A DNA stretch of 64,000 nt. It comes from Bacteroidales bacterium. GTDB taxonomy: Bacteria; Bacteroidota; Bacteroidia; Bacteroidales; 4484-276. This document shows, one piece after another, positions 37,048 through 45,129 of this stretch. The position numbers and the translations under genes were made by a program. The notes beneath the pieces were generated by a model, which was given only the letters and a program-made list of their open reading frames with translations, was not told where the DNA came from and did not search any database. The DNA lies in NCBI GenBank assembly GCA_035647615.1, contig DASRND010000036.1, forward strand, positions 248,001 through 312,000, given 5' to 3'. The stretch's first letter is position 1, and every line of letters starts with the position of its first letter.

Positions 37048-37277
37048 TTATGGTAAAGGGAAAACAGTCCGCAGTTCAAAGTCTGCAGTCGGCAGGGATG
37101 AGTAGGTAGGAGGTAGAAGGTAGAACGGAAAAGGCATCGTGAAACTCAATTTTTTACTCAGCGTAACTCTGTGCAACTTTTTTTTTAAAACAACGAACAA
37201 TAAACAAGGAACAACACCTGCCCTGAGCGTCGGTTGGTGAGCGTAGCCAAACCAAGTCGAAGGGAACATCTTATCCC
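37048..37277. other. Intergenic stretch of dispersed-repeat character
   Basis: Between the thrS promoter and the OmpA gene. It holds short purine-rich direct repeats (GGTAGGAGGTAGAAGGTAG near 37105) and a hairpin-forming element at 37221-37264 with outer arms CCCT/AGGG and inner arms GGTTGG/CCAAACC. Sequences of this kind are scattered through intergenic regions of Bacteroidota genomes. No convincing gene is present. Confidence 0.5.
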
Positions 37278-39224
37278 CTAATCCACCGACAAAATCGTCA
37301 CTTCGGTGCGGCGGTTGAGTGCGCGGCCTTGCTCCGTGGTGTTATCGGCAACGGGATGCTGATCGGCGTAACCCTGAAATGTCAGCCGCTTTGGCGCAAT
37401 ATTTTGATCAGTCAAATAATCCACCACCGCTTTGGCACGATTTCGCGAAAGCGTAAGATTATAATCCACCGAGCCAATGCTATCGGTGTGCCCGCTGATT
37501 TGCACCCCGATGCCCGGATTGTTTTTTAGGAAAGCAACAAGGTGTTCCAGCTCAACCACCGAAGTTTCCTTTAGATCATATTTATCCGTATCAAAAAAGA
37601 TATTGCGCAACACCATCGTCTCACCAGCTTCGATTGGTTGCAGTGCTATATTAATAAGGTGTGGTTCCAACTCAGTTGCTAAACCGGAAATGGAGATACT
37701 TTCGGAATAAAACAAGTAGCCTTTTCGGGAAACATTTAGCGCATAATGCCGGTTGGCCGGGATACACACGATGAACTCACCTGTGGCAGCATCAGAAAAT
37801 GAACGGACAATTTCTTTTTTGTAAAGTAAATCCGTGAGGCTGAAATAAGCCTCAAGCGGTGCATGCGTCACCGCGTCGGTAACCTTGCCTTTGGCGTAAG
37901 TAGCAGGCTGAGGCCGGATACTTTCGTGAAGCGGAAATTCAAAAATATCGTATCCGCCCATTCCACCCAAACGATCGGCAGAGATGTAAGCTTTGCGGCC
38001 GGAAGCAGTAACGATTATATTTATTTCGTCGGCAGCGGTATTAATCGGAAATCCGAGATTTACCGGTGCACTCCACTGCCCCATGCTGTCGGCGCGTGAA
38101 ACGTACAAATCGATACCGCCCATGCCAATGTGACGATCGGACGAAAAGTAGAGCGTCTGTCCGTCGGGATGGATAAAAGGTGCCATTTCGGAACCGGAAG
38201 TATTAATCACAGCGCCAAGATTTTCAGGCGTCGACCAGGAACCATCGTCGAGCAGGCGGCTGCACCAAATATCGGAATTACCGTAACCGCCGCCACGCGT
38301 GCTGGCAAAATAGAGCGTGCGCCCATCGGCAGCCAGCGAAGGCTGCGATTCCCATTTGGCAGTATTAATCACCGGCCCCAAATTAACAGGCGGAGTGGCC
38401 CGGTTGCCCGACAAACGTGAGGCATAAATATCGCAACTGCCATAACCATCGTCCCAATGGCAGCCTGCAAAAAGCAGATTGCCGCCATCCCAGCTAATGG
38501 TAAGCGCTCCTTCGTCGCCGGGCGTATTTATCGGTGGACCGAGTTTTACCGAAGCAGGCCACGGCATGGTGTCGGCACTGCGGACAGAATAATAAAAATC
38601 GTCGCCTTCTTTTTTGCCGTCGGTGCCGATTTGCCGTCCTGTAAAATATAATGTAAGCTCGTCGGCGCGAACCGCATTGATGTATTCGTCGCCGGCAGTA
38701 TTGATTCCGGTTCCGATATTTACGGGTGAGAAAGGGACAGGGTTGGCCACCGCCTTTTCGGCAAAGAGAGCACAGCGCAGGAAATAATCGGCATCAGCGA
38801 TGCGTGCCTGTGCAGCGCCGGGAGCAGAAAGGAATTTTTCGAAATAGGTCACTGCAGTGGAATATTCCGCCTCCTGATAATAAATTACTCCTGTAAAAAA
38901 CGAAGCTTCGGGATAAAGATGTGACTGATCGATTGCAACAACTTTTTTATAAATTTCTAAAGCCTGACCCGGCTCATCGGTAGCTTTGTAAACGTCGGCA
39001 AGCAAAAGATATGCTTCCAGAAAACCCTCGTCTGCAGCTATGGCTTTTTGCAAATCTGCGCGGGCTTGCGGGTAATACATGAGCGTGAAGTTGCTGCGTC
39101 CCTCTTCAAAATATTTGATAGCTTTTCGCGAAGTGGTCGAAAGTTCCTGCGCATCTGCTGTTATTGCGCAAAGTATTATTACAGCCAAAAGCGCCCAATG
39201 GTATATTTTGTTTAGTGGAATCAC
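37278..39224 (-). CDS. OmpA-family protein with TPR, PD40 propeller and CRD: PorE-like
   Basis: 648 residues from a GTG start (39224; an in-frame stop lies three codons upstream and there is no early ATG). A signal peptide ends at ITADAQ. Domains in order: TPR repeats (~25-150; DLQKAIAADEGFLEAYLLLA), PD40/WD40-like propeller (~175-425; repeated PDGQTLYFSSDR and GGYGNSDIW units), a carboxypeptidase-regulatory-like domain (~445-520; GKVTDAVTHAPLEAYFSLTD) and a C-terminal OmpA domain (ISGHTDSIGS, RNRAKAVVDYL, ALNRRTEV) that binds peptidoglycan. This is the domain order of PorE, a T9SS-associated periplasmic protein of Porphyromonas. Unlike PorE, no lipobox cysteine is evident. Many paralogues with this architecture exist, so T9SS membership is inference. 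Confidence 0.85.
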   Translation of the reverse strand: MIPLNKIYHWALLAVIILCAITADAQELSTTSRKAIKYFEEGRSNFTLMYYPQARADLQKAIAADEGFLEAYLLLADVYKATDEPGQALEIYKKVVAIDQSHLYPEASFFTGVIYYQEAEYSTAVTYFEKFLSAPGAAQARIADADYFLRCALFAEKAVANPVPFSPVNIGTGINTAGDEYINAVRADELTLYFTGRQIGTDGKKEGDDFYYSVRSADTMPWPASVKLGPPINTPGDEGALTISWDGGNLLFAGCHWDDGYGSCDIYASRLSGNRATPPVNLGPVINTAKWESQPSLAADGRTLYFASTRGGGYGNSDIWCSRLLDDGSWSTPENLGAVINTSGSEMAPFIHPDGQTLYFSSDRHIGMGGIDLYVSRADSMGQWSAPVNLGFPINTAADEINIIVTASGRKAYISADRLGGMGGYDIFEFPLHESIRPQPATYAKGKVTDAVTHAPLEAYFSLTDLLYKKEIVRSFSDAATGEFIVCIPANRHYALNVSRKGYLFYSESISISGLATELEPHLINIALQPIEAGETMVLRNIFFDTDKYDLKETSVVELEHLVAFLKNNPGIGVQISGHTDSIGSVDYNLTLSRNRAKAVVDYLTDQNIAPKRLTFQGYADQHPVADNTTEQGRALNRRTEVTILSVD

Positions 39225-39323
39225 AATCTTTTAAAATGATCAGATTATAAAAAATCAATAACCAAAATTTGTTTTAGAAATTGCAAAGAAGAAAAGGTGC
39301 GAAGAAATGCAGGGGCAACCCGA

Positions 39324-39974
39324 TTACGGAATCTTCATAAATTTATGCGTTTGCAATGAGATTTTCCACTTTGGATTTTTCATCACATAATCGATAATTA
39401 CGGGCGTGATGTATTTGGCGCGGCTCCATTCGGGCTGAAGAAAAAGCCTGCACGCGGGAGAAACCTGAGCGGCATATTCCTCGGCCCAGGCAATGTCACT
39501 ATCGTTATAGATGATCACTTTTAATTCGTCGGCCCGGCTGATGATATTCTGGCGGGGCGCCATATTTTTCTTTGGCGAGAGACAAATCCAGTCCCATTCG
39601 CCTGTGAGCGGATAGGCGCCGGAAGTTTCCAAATAGGTTTTGCAGCCCTTGCCTCTTAGCTGCCGGCACAAATAATCGAGGTTGTACATGAGCGGCTCAC
39701 CACCGGTAACCACCACTGCTGAAGAAGGATTTTCGATGGCATGCGCCACAATACTGTCGGTGGCTGTGAGGGGATGAAGCTTTGGATTCCACGATTCTTT
39801 TACATCACACCAGCGGCAACCTACGTCGCAGCCACCGATGCGGATAAACCAGGCCGCCTCGCCGGTATTGTAACCTTCGCCCTGAAGGGTATAAAATTCT
39901 TCCATGAGCGGAAGCAAGAGTCCCTGTTCGAGCAGTTGGTTTTGTTCGGGATTATCAGTGATGAGTTTACTCAA
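39324..39974 (-). CDS. queE: 7-carboxy-7-deazaguanine synthase
   Basis: Radical SAM enzyme that contracts 6-carboxytetrahydropterin to 7-carboxy-7-deazaguanine in queuosine/preQ0 synthesis. It has 216 residues. The cluster motif CxxxCxxC is Cys49, Cys53 and Cys56 in GGCDVGCRWCDVKESW, preceded by FYTLQGEGYNTG; VVVTGGEPLMYN is the glycine-rich SAM-contact motif. The start is TTG at 39974, which overlaps the TGA of the upstream gene in TTGA. The first ~23 residues precede the usual core, and an internal ATG at LMEEF is a less likely alternative. It is translationally coupled to the T9SS-cargo gene. Other queuosine genes are not in the window. Confidence 0.93.
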   Translation of the reverse strand: MSKLITDNPEQNQLLEQGLLLPLMEEFYTLQGEGYNTGEAAWFIRIGGCDVGCRWCDVKESWNPKLHPLTATDSIVAHAIENPSSAVVVTGGEPLMYNLDYLCRQLRGKGCKTYLETSGAYPLTGEWDWICLSPKKNMAPRQNIISRADELKVIIYNDSDIAWAEEYAAQVSPACRLFLQPEWSRAKYITPVIIDYVMKNPKWKISLQTHKFMKIP

Positions 39975-41194
39975 TTTTGGACAATGATTTTTTTGACAAG
40001 ATGATGATCTCCGGAGAGAATTCTTAAAAAATAAATTCCCGGCTCCAGTTTTTTTGTTTTAATGGTCATAGGAAAATTACGCGCATCAATATCTTTAACA
40101 GCCGTTTCCTCAAAAAGAATTTTCCACCGCGTCGAGCGCAGCTCCACCGTAAATTCGGGCTGTGGTAATTGTACAATATCAAACTGTAATTTACCCGAAA
40201 CTAACGGAGACAGGCCGGCAATGATAATTTCGCCCGATTGAAAACCAGATATTCCCATGAGCGAGTCGGCCAATAGCTTGTCGATATTTAAACCAAAAAT
40301 AGAAGGAAATTCAGCGCTCTCCTCACACGAAAAGACGACAGAGTCAGGAGCGACGAAACAAATGGCCTCGGTTTGTACAAATACCAAATCCGGAAAATTG
40401 ATGCGCACACGAGAGGCCGGGAAGAAATCAACGCCGTCGAAACCCGTAAAATACCAGGCAAATGATTCAAAATCCACATAACCTATCAAAGCAATCTTCT
40501 GATGATCGTCGCTCAAAGCAGCCCCGGTAATTAGCCCGCCGGCATCAAAACCACCACGCGGCTGCAACCGGTAATTACCGGCACGGGCAGGCATTGCGTA
40601 TAGCACAGTGCGCTGATCTCCCCAATTTTTAGTAAACAAAAAAAGGCTGTCGTTGAAGGCAATCATGGCTTCACAATCGAAATTGTGCTGATGTGTACGT
40701 TTCTCGAAATTCGTCTGATTGGCATACGAAAACATAATTGTGTCGAAGCGTGATACCGTCACGATATCGCCGGCAGGAATATCTTTTTTGTTGATTTTAT
40801 AAATACGCAAATCCTTGCGATTGCCGCGGTTGTTGCCAAAGTCGCCAACATAAAGATGACCTTCATCCTGCGTAAGCTCCTCCCAGTCGTAATTGGAAAT
40901 CCCTTCCAGACACACGGTTCGCAGAAGGTGTCCATCGTCGACGTCGAGGGCATAAAGACACGGAAGATTTCCGCTGTCGTTGAGCGTCCAGTACATGCCA
41001 TCGAAAAAGATCAATCCCGAACTTTCATGCACCTCTTCCGGAAGCGGTGAAATAGACGGAGCAACCTGTACTGTGATGACAACATCGGCAGACGCATCCG
41101 GACTAATCATACTTTGTTGCGCCATTGCCGAAAGGCCAAAAAATGTTGTGCTATATAATAAGGTGTAAAAACACAAAAATCGAAGGTGCTTCAT
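39971..41194 (-). CDS. Secreted propeller-like protein with T9SS sorting domain
   Basis: 407 residues. A signal peptide (HLRFLCFYTLLYSTTFFGLS) ends near AMAQ. The central region reads like a periplasmic propeller: HESSGLIFFDGMYWTLNDSG, CLYALDVDDGHLLRTV, DWEELTQDEGHLYVGDFGNN, IALIGYVDFE. Similar segments occur in SdiA-regulated/esterase-like phytase proteins, but no active site can be named. The C-terminus (DARNFPMTIKTKKLEPGIYF to LVKKIIVQN) is a type A sorting domain without the usual YPNP start. Its ATG directly follows the folD TAA and its stop overlaps the queE start. This packing between two enzyme genes is unusual for a cargo protein. Confidence 0.75.
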   Translation of the reverse strand: MKHLRFLCFYTLLYSTTFFGLSAMAQQSMISPDASADVVITVQVAPSISPLPEEVHESSGLIFFDGMYWTLNDSGNLPCLYALDVDDGHLLRTVCLEGISNYDWEELTQDEGHLYVGDFGNNRGNRKDLRIYKINKKDIPAGDIVTVSRFDTIMFSYANQTNFEKRTHQHNFDCEAMIAFNDSLFLFTKNWGDQRTVLYAMPARAGNYRLQPRGGFDAGGLITGAALSDDHQKIALIGYVDFESFAWYFTGFDGVDFFPASRVRINFPDLVFVQTEAICFVAPDSVVFSCEESAEFPSIFGLNIDKLLADSLMGISGFQSGEIIIAGLSPLVSGKLQFDIVQLPQPEFTVELRSTRWKILFEETAVKDIDARNFPMTIKTKKLEPGIYFLRILSGDHHLVKKIIVQN

Positions 41195-42079
41195 TTAAGA
41201 AATCCCTGTTTTTAATTTGAAAGCTTTGAGTGTGTTTAGCAAAAGCGCTACGCGGGTCATCGGACCTACTCCGCCCGGAACGGGAGTAATGTAAGCAGCC
41301 TTGCGTGCAACCTTTTCGAAATCGACATCACCAACGAGCTTGAAACCGGATTTGGTATCCGGCGAAGCCACCCGATGGATGCCAACGTCGATGACTGTAG
41401 CACCATCTTTTACCATGTCTTCGGTAACAAACCCAGGCTGACCGATGGCCGCTATGAGGATATCAGCGTTGGCCGCAATTTCTTTAAGCCCTGCCGACTT
41501 GCTGTGACACATGGTAACCGTTGCGTTGCCGGGATTTGCTTTGCGCGAAAGCATAATGCTGAGTGGAGTTCCTACGATATTGCTGCGGCCGAGCACTACA
41601 ACGTTTTTCCCGGAAGTTTCGATTTTGTATCGCTTCAGCAGCTCCATAATTCCGAAAGGTGTGGCTGGCAAATAGGTAGGCTGCCCAAGCACCATCCTGC
41701 CGATATTCACGGGATGAAAACCGTCGACGTCTTTGGCAGGATTAATTTTATCGATAACGTGATCGACGTTAATGTGGCGTGGTAGCGGCAACTGCACGAT
41801 GAGTCCGTGGATGTCGTCGTCATTGTTGATAAAGTCGATGGTCTCGAGCAGCTTGAGTTCCGAAACGTCTTTGCTCAGTCGGTAAATGGAAGAAACCATG
41901 CCTACACTTTTGCAATCCGACTCTTTGTGAGCCACATAAGTTTCGCTGGCAGCATCCTCTCCCACCATAATAGCAGCCAAATGAGGCGCGATATCGTTTT
42001 TGTCGATGTATCCGGCTACCTCTGCTTTGATCTCTAATTTGATCTCCGCTGCCGTTTTTTTGCCATCAATAAGTTTCAT
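41195..42079 (-). CDS. folD: Bifunctional methylenetetrahydrofolate dehydrogenase/cyclohydrolase
   Basis: Interconverts 5,10-methylene- and 10-formyl-THF in one-carbon metabolism; cytosolic homodimer. 294 residues. The catalytic lysine lies in YVAHKESDCKSVGM, followed by GLIVQLPLPRHIN, DVDGFHPVNIGR, the NADP-binding VVVLGRSNIVGTPLSIML and the C-terminal signature PGGVGPMTRVALL. Start is ATG at 42079. It is first of a three-gene run with zero or negative spacing (folD, T9SS cargo, queE). Confidence 0.97.
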   Translation of the reverse strand: MKLIDGKKTAAEIKLEIKAEVAGYIDKNDIAPHLAAIMVGEDAASETYVAHKESDCKSVGMVSSIYRLSKDVSELKLLETIDFINNDDDIHGLIVQLPLPRHINVDHVIDKINPAKDVDGFHPVNIGRMVLGQPTYLPATPFGIMELLKRYKIETSGKNVVVLGRSNIVGTPLSIMLSRKANPGNATVTMCHSKSAGLKEIAANADILIAAIGQPGFVTEDMVKDGATVIDVGIHRVASPDTKSGFKLVGDVDFEKVARKAAYITPVPGGVGPMTRVALLLNTLKAFKLKTGIS

Positions 42080-42146
42080 AGTAAATTTATTTTGGTGTAA
42101 ATGCCCTGAAGAATCTCAAAACCAAAAAAAACAAAAACCAAATAAA

Positions 42147-42166
42147 TCTCAATTTCTAAATTGAGA
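42147..42166. terminator. 20-bp palindrome downstream of ffh, weak terminator candidate
   Basis: TCTCAATTT, CT, AAATTGAGA forms a perfect 9-bp AT-rich stem. On the minus strand it is followed by a T-rich stretch, so it may end the ffh transcript about 90 bp past its stop. It could equally be a regulator site in front of folD. Confidence 0.4.
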
Positions 42167-42254
42167 AAAATCAAACCGTGAAACTGTTTGAAATTTGTGG
42201 TTTGGAATTTATTTGTAATTTTAACATTTGTATTTTGGAACTTGCGCTTAGCCC

Positions 42255-43589
42255 TTATCGTGCTTTCATGCGCTGCATCATTTTCATCATATTCTTACCA
42301 CCGCCTTTTGTCATCATTTGCATCATTTTGCGGGTTTCTTCAAACTGCTTGATGAGCCGGTTTACTTCCTGAATGTCCGCTCCGGAGCCACCGGCAATTC
42401 TGCGACGGCGGCTGCCGTTGATGATCTTGGGATCTTCGCGTTCGGTGGGCGTCATCGAATAAATGATGGCTTCAATTTCTTTAAATGAGTCGTCGTCGAT
42501 GTCGAGATTTTTGATGGCCTTGCCCATGCCCGGGATCATGCTCATCAAATCCTTGACGTTGCCCATCTTTTTGATTTGCTTGATTTGCTGCAGGAAGTCA
42601 TTAAAGTTGAATTGATTTCTGGCGATCTTGCGTTGCAGAACTTTGGCTTCTTCTTCGTCGAATTGCTCCTGTGCTTTCTCCACCAACGAAACAATGTCGC
42701 CCATCCCCAGAATTCGGTCGGCCATACGACTGGGATAAAACACGTCGAGTGCGTCAATCTTTTCGCCGATTCCCACAAATTTGATAGGCTTCTCCACTAC
42801 CGAACGAACCGTGAGGGCCGCACCGCCACGTGTGTCGCCATCGAGCTTTGTCAAAACCACCCCTTCGTAATCCAGGCGGTCGTGGAAAGCTTTGGCAGTA
42901 TTCACAGCATCCTGACCAGTCATGGCATCCACCACAAAAAGTGTTTCCTGTGGATTGATGCTTTTCTTCACGTTGCTGATCTCATCCATCATCTCCGCAT
43001 CAATGGCCAAGCGGCCTGCGGTATCAACGATCACTACATTATGCCCGAAATTTTTGGCGTGTTTTATTGCGTTTTTAGCAATTTCAACAGGGTTTTTATT
43101 GCCCTCTTCGGTGTAAACCTGCACGCCAATTTGCTCGCCCAGCACCTGTAGCTGATTGATAGCAGCGGGACGGTAAACGTCGCCTGCGACCAAAAGCGGC
43201 TGTTTCCCTTTTTTTTGTTTCAGATAATTGGCCAGCTTAGCGGCAAAAGTCGTTTTACCGCTACCTTGTAATCCGGCGATGAGTATGATGGCGGGAGTAC
43301 CTTTGATGTTGAGTTCTTCGTGGGTGCCGCCCATCAGCTCCACCAGGCTTTCATGCACGATTTTCACCATCAACTGACCCGGCGAAACGGCAGTGAGCAC
43401 GTTTTGACCAAGCGCCTTGGCTTTCACATCCTCAGTAAAATCTTTAGCAATCTTATAGCTGACGTCGGCATCGAGCAATGCCTTGCGAACTTCCTTAAGT
43501 GTTTCTGCAACGTTTATTTCGGTAATATGCCCGTGGCCCTTCAATATCTGGAAGGATCGTTCGAGTTTTTCGCTTAAATTTTCAAACAT
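42255..43589 (-). CDS. ffh: Signal recognition particle protein Ffh
   Basis: SRP54 GTPase that binds 4.5S RNA and signal sequences and docks with FtsY. 444 residues: N-domain four-helix bundle (1-~90), G-domain with P-loop GLQGSGKTT (106-114), DTAGRLAID and TKLDGDTRGGAAL, and a methionine-rich M-domain (GNVKDLMSMIPGMGKAIKNL; RRRRIAGGSG RNA-binding helix region; MMQMMTKGGGKNMMKMMQ tail). ATG at 43589 follows a good promoter. Single-gene transcript. Confidence 0.97.
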   Translation of the reverse strand: MFENLSEKLERSFQILKGHGHITEINVAETLKEVRKALLDADVSYKIAKDFTEDVKAKALGQNVLTAVSPGQLMVKIVHESLVELMGGTHEELNIKGTPAIILIAGLQGSGKTTFAAKLANYLKQKKGKQPLLVAGDVYRPAAINQLQVLGEQIGVQVYTEEGNKNPVEIAKNAIKHAKNFGHNVVIVDTAGRLAIDAEMMDEISNVKKSINPQETLFVVDAMTGQDAVNTAKAFHDRLDYEGVVLTKLDGDTRGGAALTVRSVVEKPIKFVGIGEKIDALDVFYPSRMADRILGMGDIVSLVEKAQEQFDEEEAKVLQRKIARNQFNFNDFLQQIKQIKKMGNVKDLMSMIPGMGKAIKNLDIDDDSFKEIEAIIYSMTPTEREDPKIINGSRRRRIAGGSGADIQEVNRLIKQFEETRKMMQMMTKGGGKNMMKMMQRMKAR

Positions 43590-43613
43590 AATCTACTGAT
43601 TTTTTCAGGATTG

Positions 43614-43621
43614 CAAAAGTA
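43614..43621 (-). promoter_or_regulatory. Promoter -7 element of ffh
   Basis: TACTTTTG followed by CAATCC on the minus strand; exact TAnnTTTG match 24 bp before ATG 43589. Confidence 0.6.
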
Positions 43622-43689
43622 GGATTTTTTCCTAAACGGGGTGTAATTCAAAGCGGGCACGTGGAATGGCTTTGCCGGACCGGGCTGTT

Positions 43690-44274
43690 CTAAAAAGCCT
43701 TTGGCACAAACGCTTTGTGATTGATAATAGAGGCGCTGCCGCCGGTAGCTTTTATAACAAAAAAGCCCATTTTCTCAGCCATCCGTGCGCTGGCTTCTTC
43801 GGCTTTCAGAAAAGCCATGCAACCGTAAATGATGTTGTTTTTGTATTGGGATAAATACTCTTTGGCTTTCCAGAGCTTTTGGTGAAATTCTTTAACATCT
43901 TCAGCACGCAAGGTGGTTTTTACTTCTACAATTACGACCTCCTTGCCATTTATAGCAACAATATCATATTCATAATTCTGCCCCTGATGGATTCCTTTTA
44001 CGCGTTCGGTGGTTTGCGTAACCTGAATGTTTTTCTCGTTGAGCAATTTAATCAGATCACCCTCAACAAGTGTTTCAATCAACTTGCCCCATTGCGTCGT
44101 AAATAAAGCCGAAAGTTTTTTGATACTTTTATCAGTCTCTTTAAACTTTTCAGTAAGAATCCGGTCATTTTCCTGAATTTGTTTTCCGGTTTCCTGAAAC
44201 AGTTTCCACACCTGGTCGAAGGTCACTGGCTGACCATAAGGCTGAACGGGTTCGTTTACATTATCATTTTCCAT
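43690..44274 (-). CDS. Coiled-coil plus PD-(D/E)XK nuclease-like protein (DUF3782 type)
   Basis: 194 residues, cytoplasmic. Residues ~18-58 form a charged coiled coil (KQIQENDRILTEKFKETDKS). The C-terminal part has the restriction-endonuclease-like core: Glu67 in GKLIETLVEGD, Asp104 in YEYDIVAING, and Glu117-x-Lys119 in VVIVEVKTTL. These residues make up the metal-binding set of the PD-(D/E)XK fold, so nuclease activity is plausible. Family members, common in cyanobacteria and Bacteroidota, are uncharacterised and usually stand alone, as here. It is not next to any methylase or phage gene. Confidence 0.78.
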   Translation of the reverse strand: MENDNVNEPVQPYGQPVTFDQVWKLFQETGKQIQENDRILTEKFKETDKSIKKLSALFTTQWGKLIETLVEGDLIKLLNEKNIQVTQTTERVKGIHQGQNYEYDIVAINGKEVVIVEVKTTLRAEDVKEFHQKLWKAKEYLSQYKNNIIYGCMAFLKAEEASARMAEKMGFFVIKATGGSASIINHKAFVPKAF

Positions 44275-44302
44275 GGTGCAATTATTATTGAATAAGAAAA
44301 CT

Positions 44303-44334
44303 CAAAAGTACAATTAAAGATTGTGATAATCAAT
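44303..44334 (-). promoter_or_regulatory. Promoter of the PD-(D/E)XK-like gene
   Basis: -7 element TACTTTTG (44303-44310, minus strand) and a -33-like ATTG (44331-44334) spaced by 20 bp, close to the Bacteroidota consensus. Confidence 0.6.
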
Positions 44335-44399
44335 GATTGCAAATTGTTATTGATGTGGGTCTTGTGGGAAAATCACGGAATAAAATCTCAGGAATTTTA

Positions 44400-45077
44400 T
44401 CAAAAGCCAGCCTCTGCTGCCAGCTTTCGCTTTTCATCTTTTTTAAAATTCCAATTGAGAATTGGTAGCGACCTTTTTTGGTTTTTGTTCCAAAGTCCAA
44501 ATTGAACGCCATGAAGATGGGCTGTTTTATTAACGATACCTATCTGAACACCTTTTGCTGTTTTAATAGTATTCACTGCGCCTATGGCAACTCCATTGAC
44601 TTTATCGTAAAGATTCCAGAGCGCATTGATCGAAACACCATTTACTGTTTGCCCCAAACTCATGAATAATGAAAAAGAAACACCGTTTACCTTGGGCGTA
44701 AAAGTTCCAAATGGAGAAAGGATCAACCCGTTGTGCACCGCTCTCAGCGGCAACGTGTCTTGTTCGGACACTGTGTCATTTGGACTTGACTGCTCTATCT
44801 CTCTGAAGTTGGATGTATTAATATAAAAAACCTGCAGGAAACCTTGTCCGGGAATTTGCAGGTTTAGGCCATACGAATATTTGGTGTAAGCCAGATTACA
44901 AATGGCTTCCGAACCCACCGGTCCGATGGCAATTCCGTAGATGTTTCTGGCTCCGGAAGGAATCAGCGCAAATGCATAGCGATTTCGGGAAATTTTTGAC
45001 AGCCTCGTCGTATCGTCCTGCGCAGACGAAACGATTGTGAGCATTAACAAAGGAATTATCAACAACTTCTTTTTCAT
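44400..45077 (-). CDS. Exported protein with GVxIGxxN surface repeats (LA_2272 type)
   Basis: 225 residues. Signal peptide KKKLLIIPLLMLTIVSSAQ; ATG 45077 is chosen over an upstream TTG. After a variable N-terminal half, residues ~125-205 hold four to five repeats of about 20 residues with the pattern NGVxxxxxNxxxxxxG: KVNGVSFSLFMSLGQT, VNGVSINALWNLYDK, VNGVAIGAVNTIKT, AKGVQIGIVNKTAHL, HGVQFGLWNKN. This resembles the LA_2272-type surface repeat and is probably beta-rich. Function unknown. The gene sits just after the PKD/T9SS gene at 45130-46341 in the direction of transcription. Confidence 0.7.
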   Translation of the reverse strand: MKKKLLIIPLLMLTIVSSAQDDTTRLSKISRNRYAFALIPSGARNIYGIAIGPVGSEAICNLAYTKYSYGLNLQIPGQGFLQVFYINTSNFREIEQSSPNDTVSEQDTLPLRAVHNGLILSPFGTFTPKVNGVSFSLFMSLGQTVNGVSINALWNLYDKVNGVAIGAVNTIKTAKGVQIGIVNKTAHLHGVQFGLWNKNQKRSLPILNWNFKKDEKRKLAAEAGF

Positions 45078-45129
45078 GCGCAAAAATTTAAAGTGTTGAC
45101 GGTTCTATACCTTTAGAGCATCACATCCC

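Noticed and set aside
37048-37269. 74-codon frame upstream of thrS
   Set aside because: Composed of intergenic repeat sequence; no recognisable domain or start signal.
43690-44274. Restriction-modification system
   Set aside because: The protein has PD-(D/E)XK-like residues, but no methyltransferase or specificity gene is nearby.
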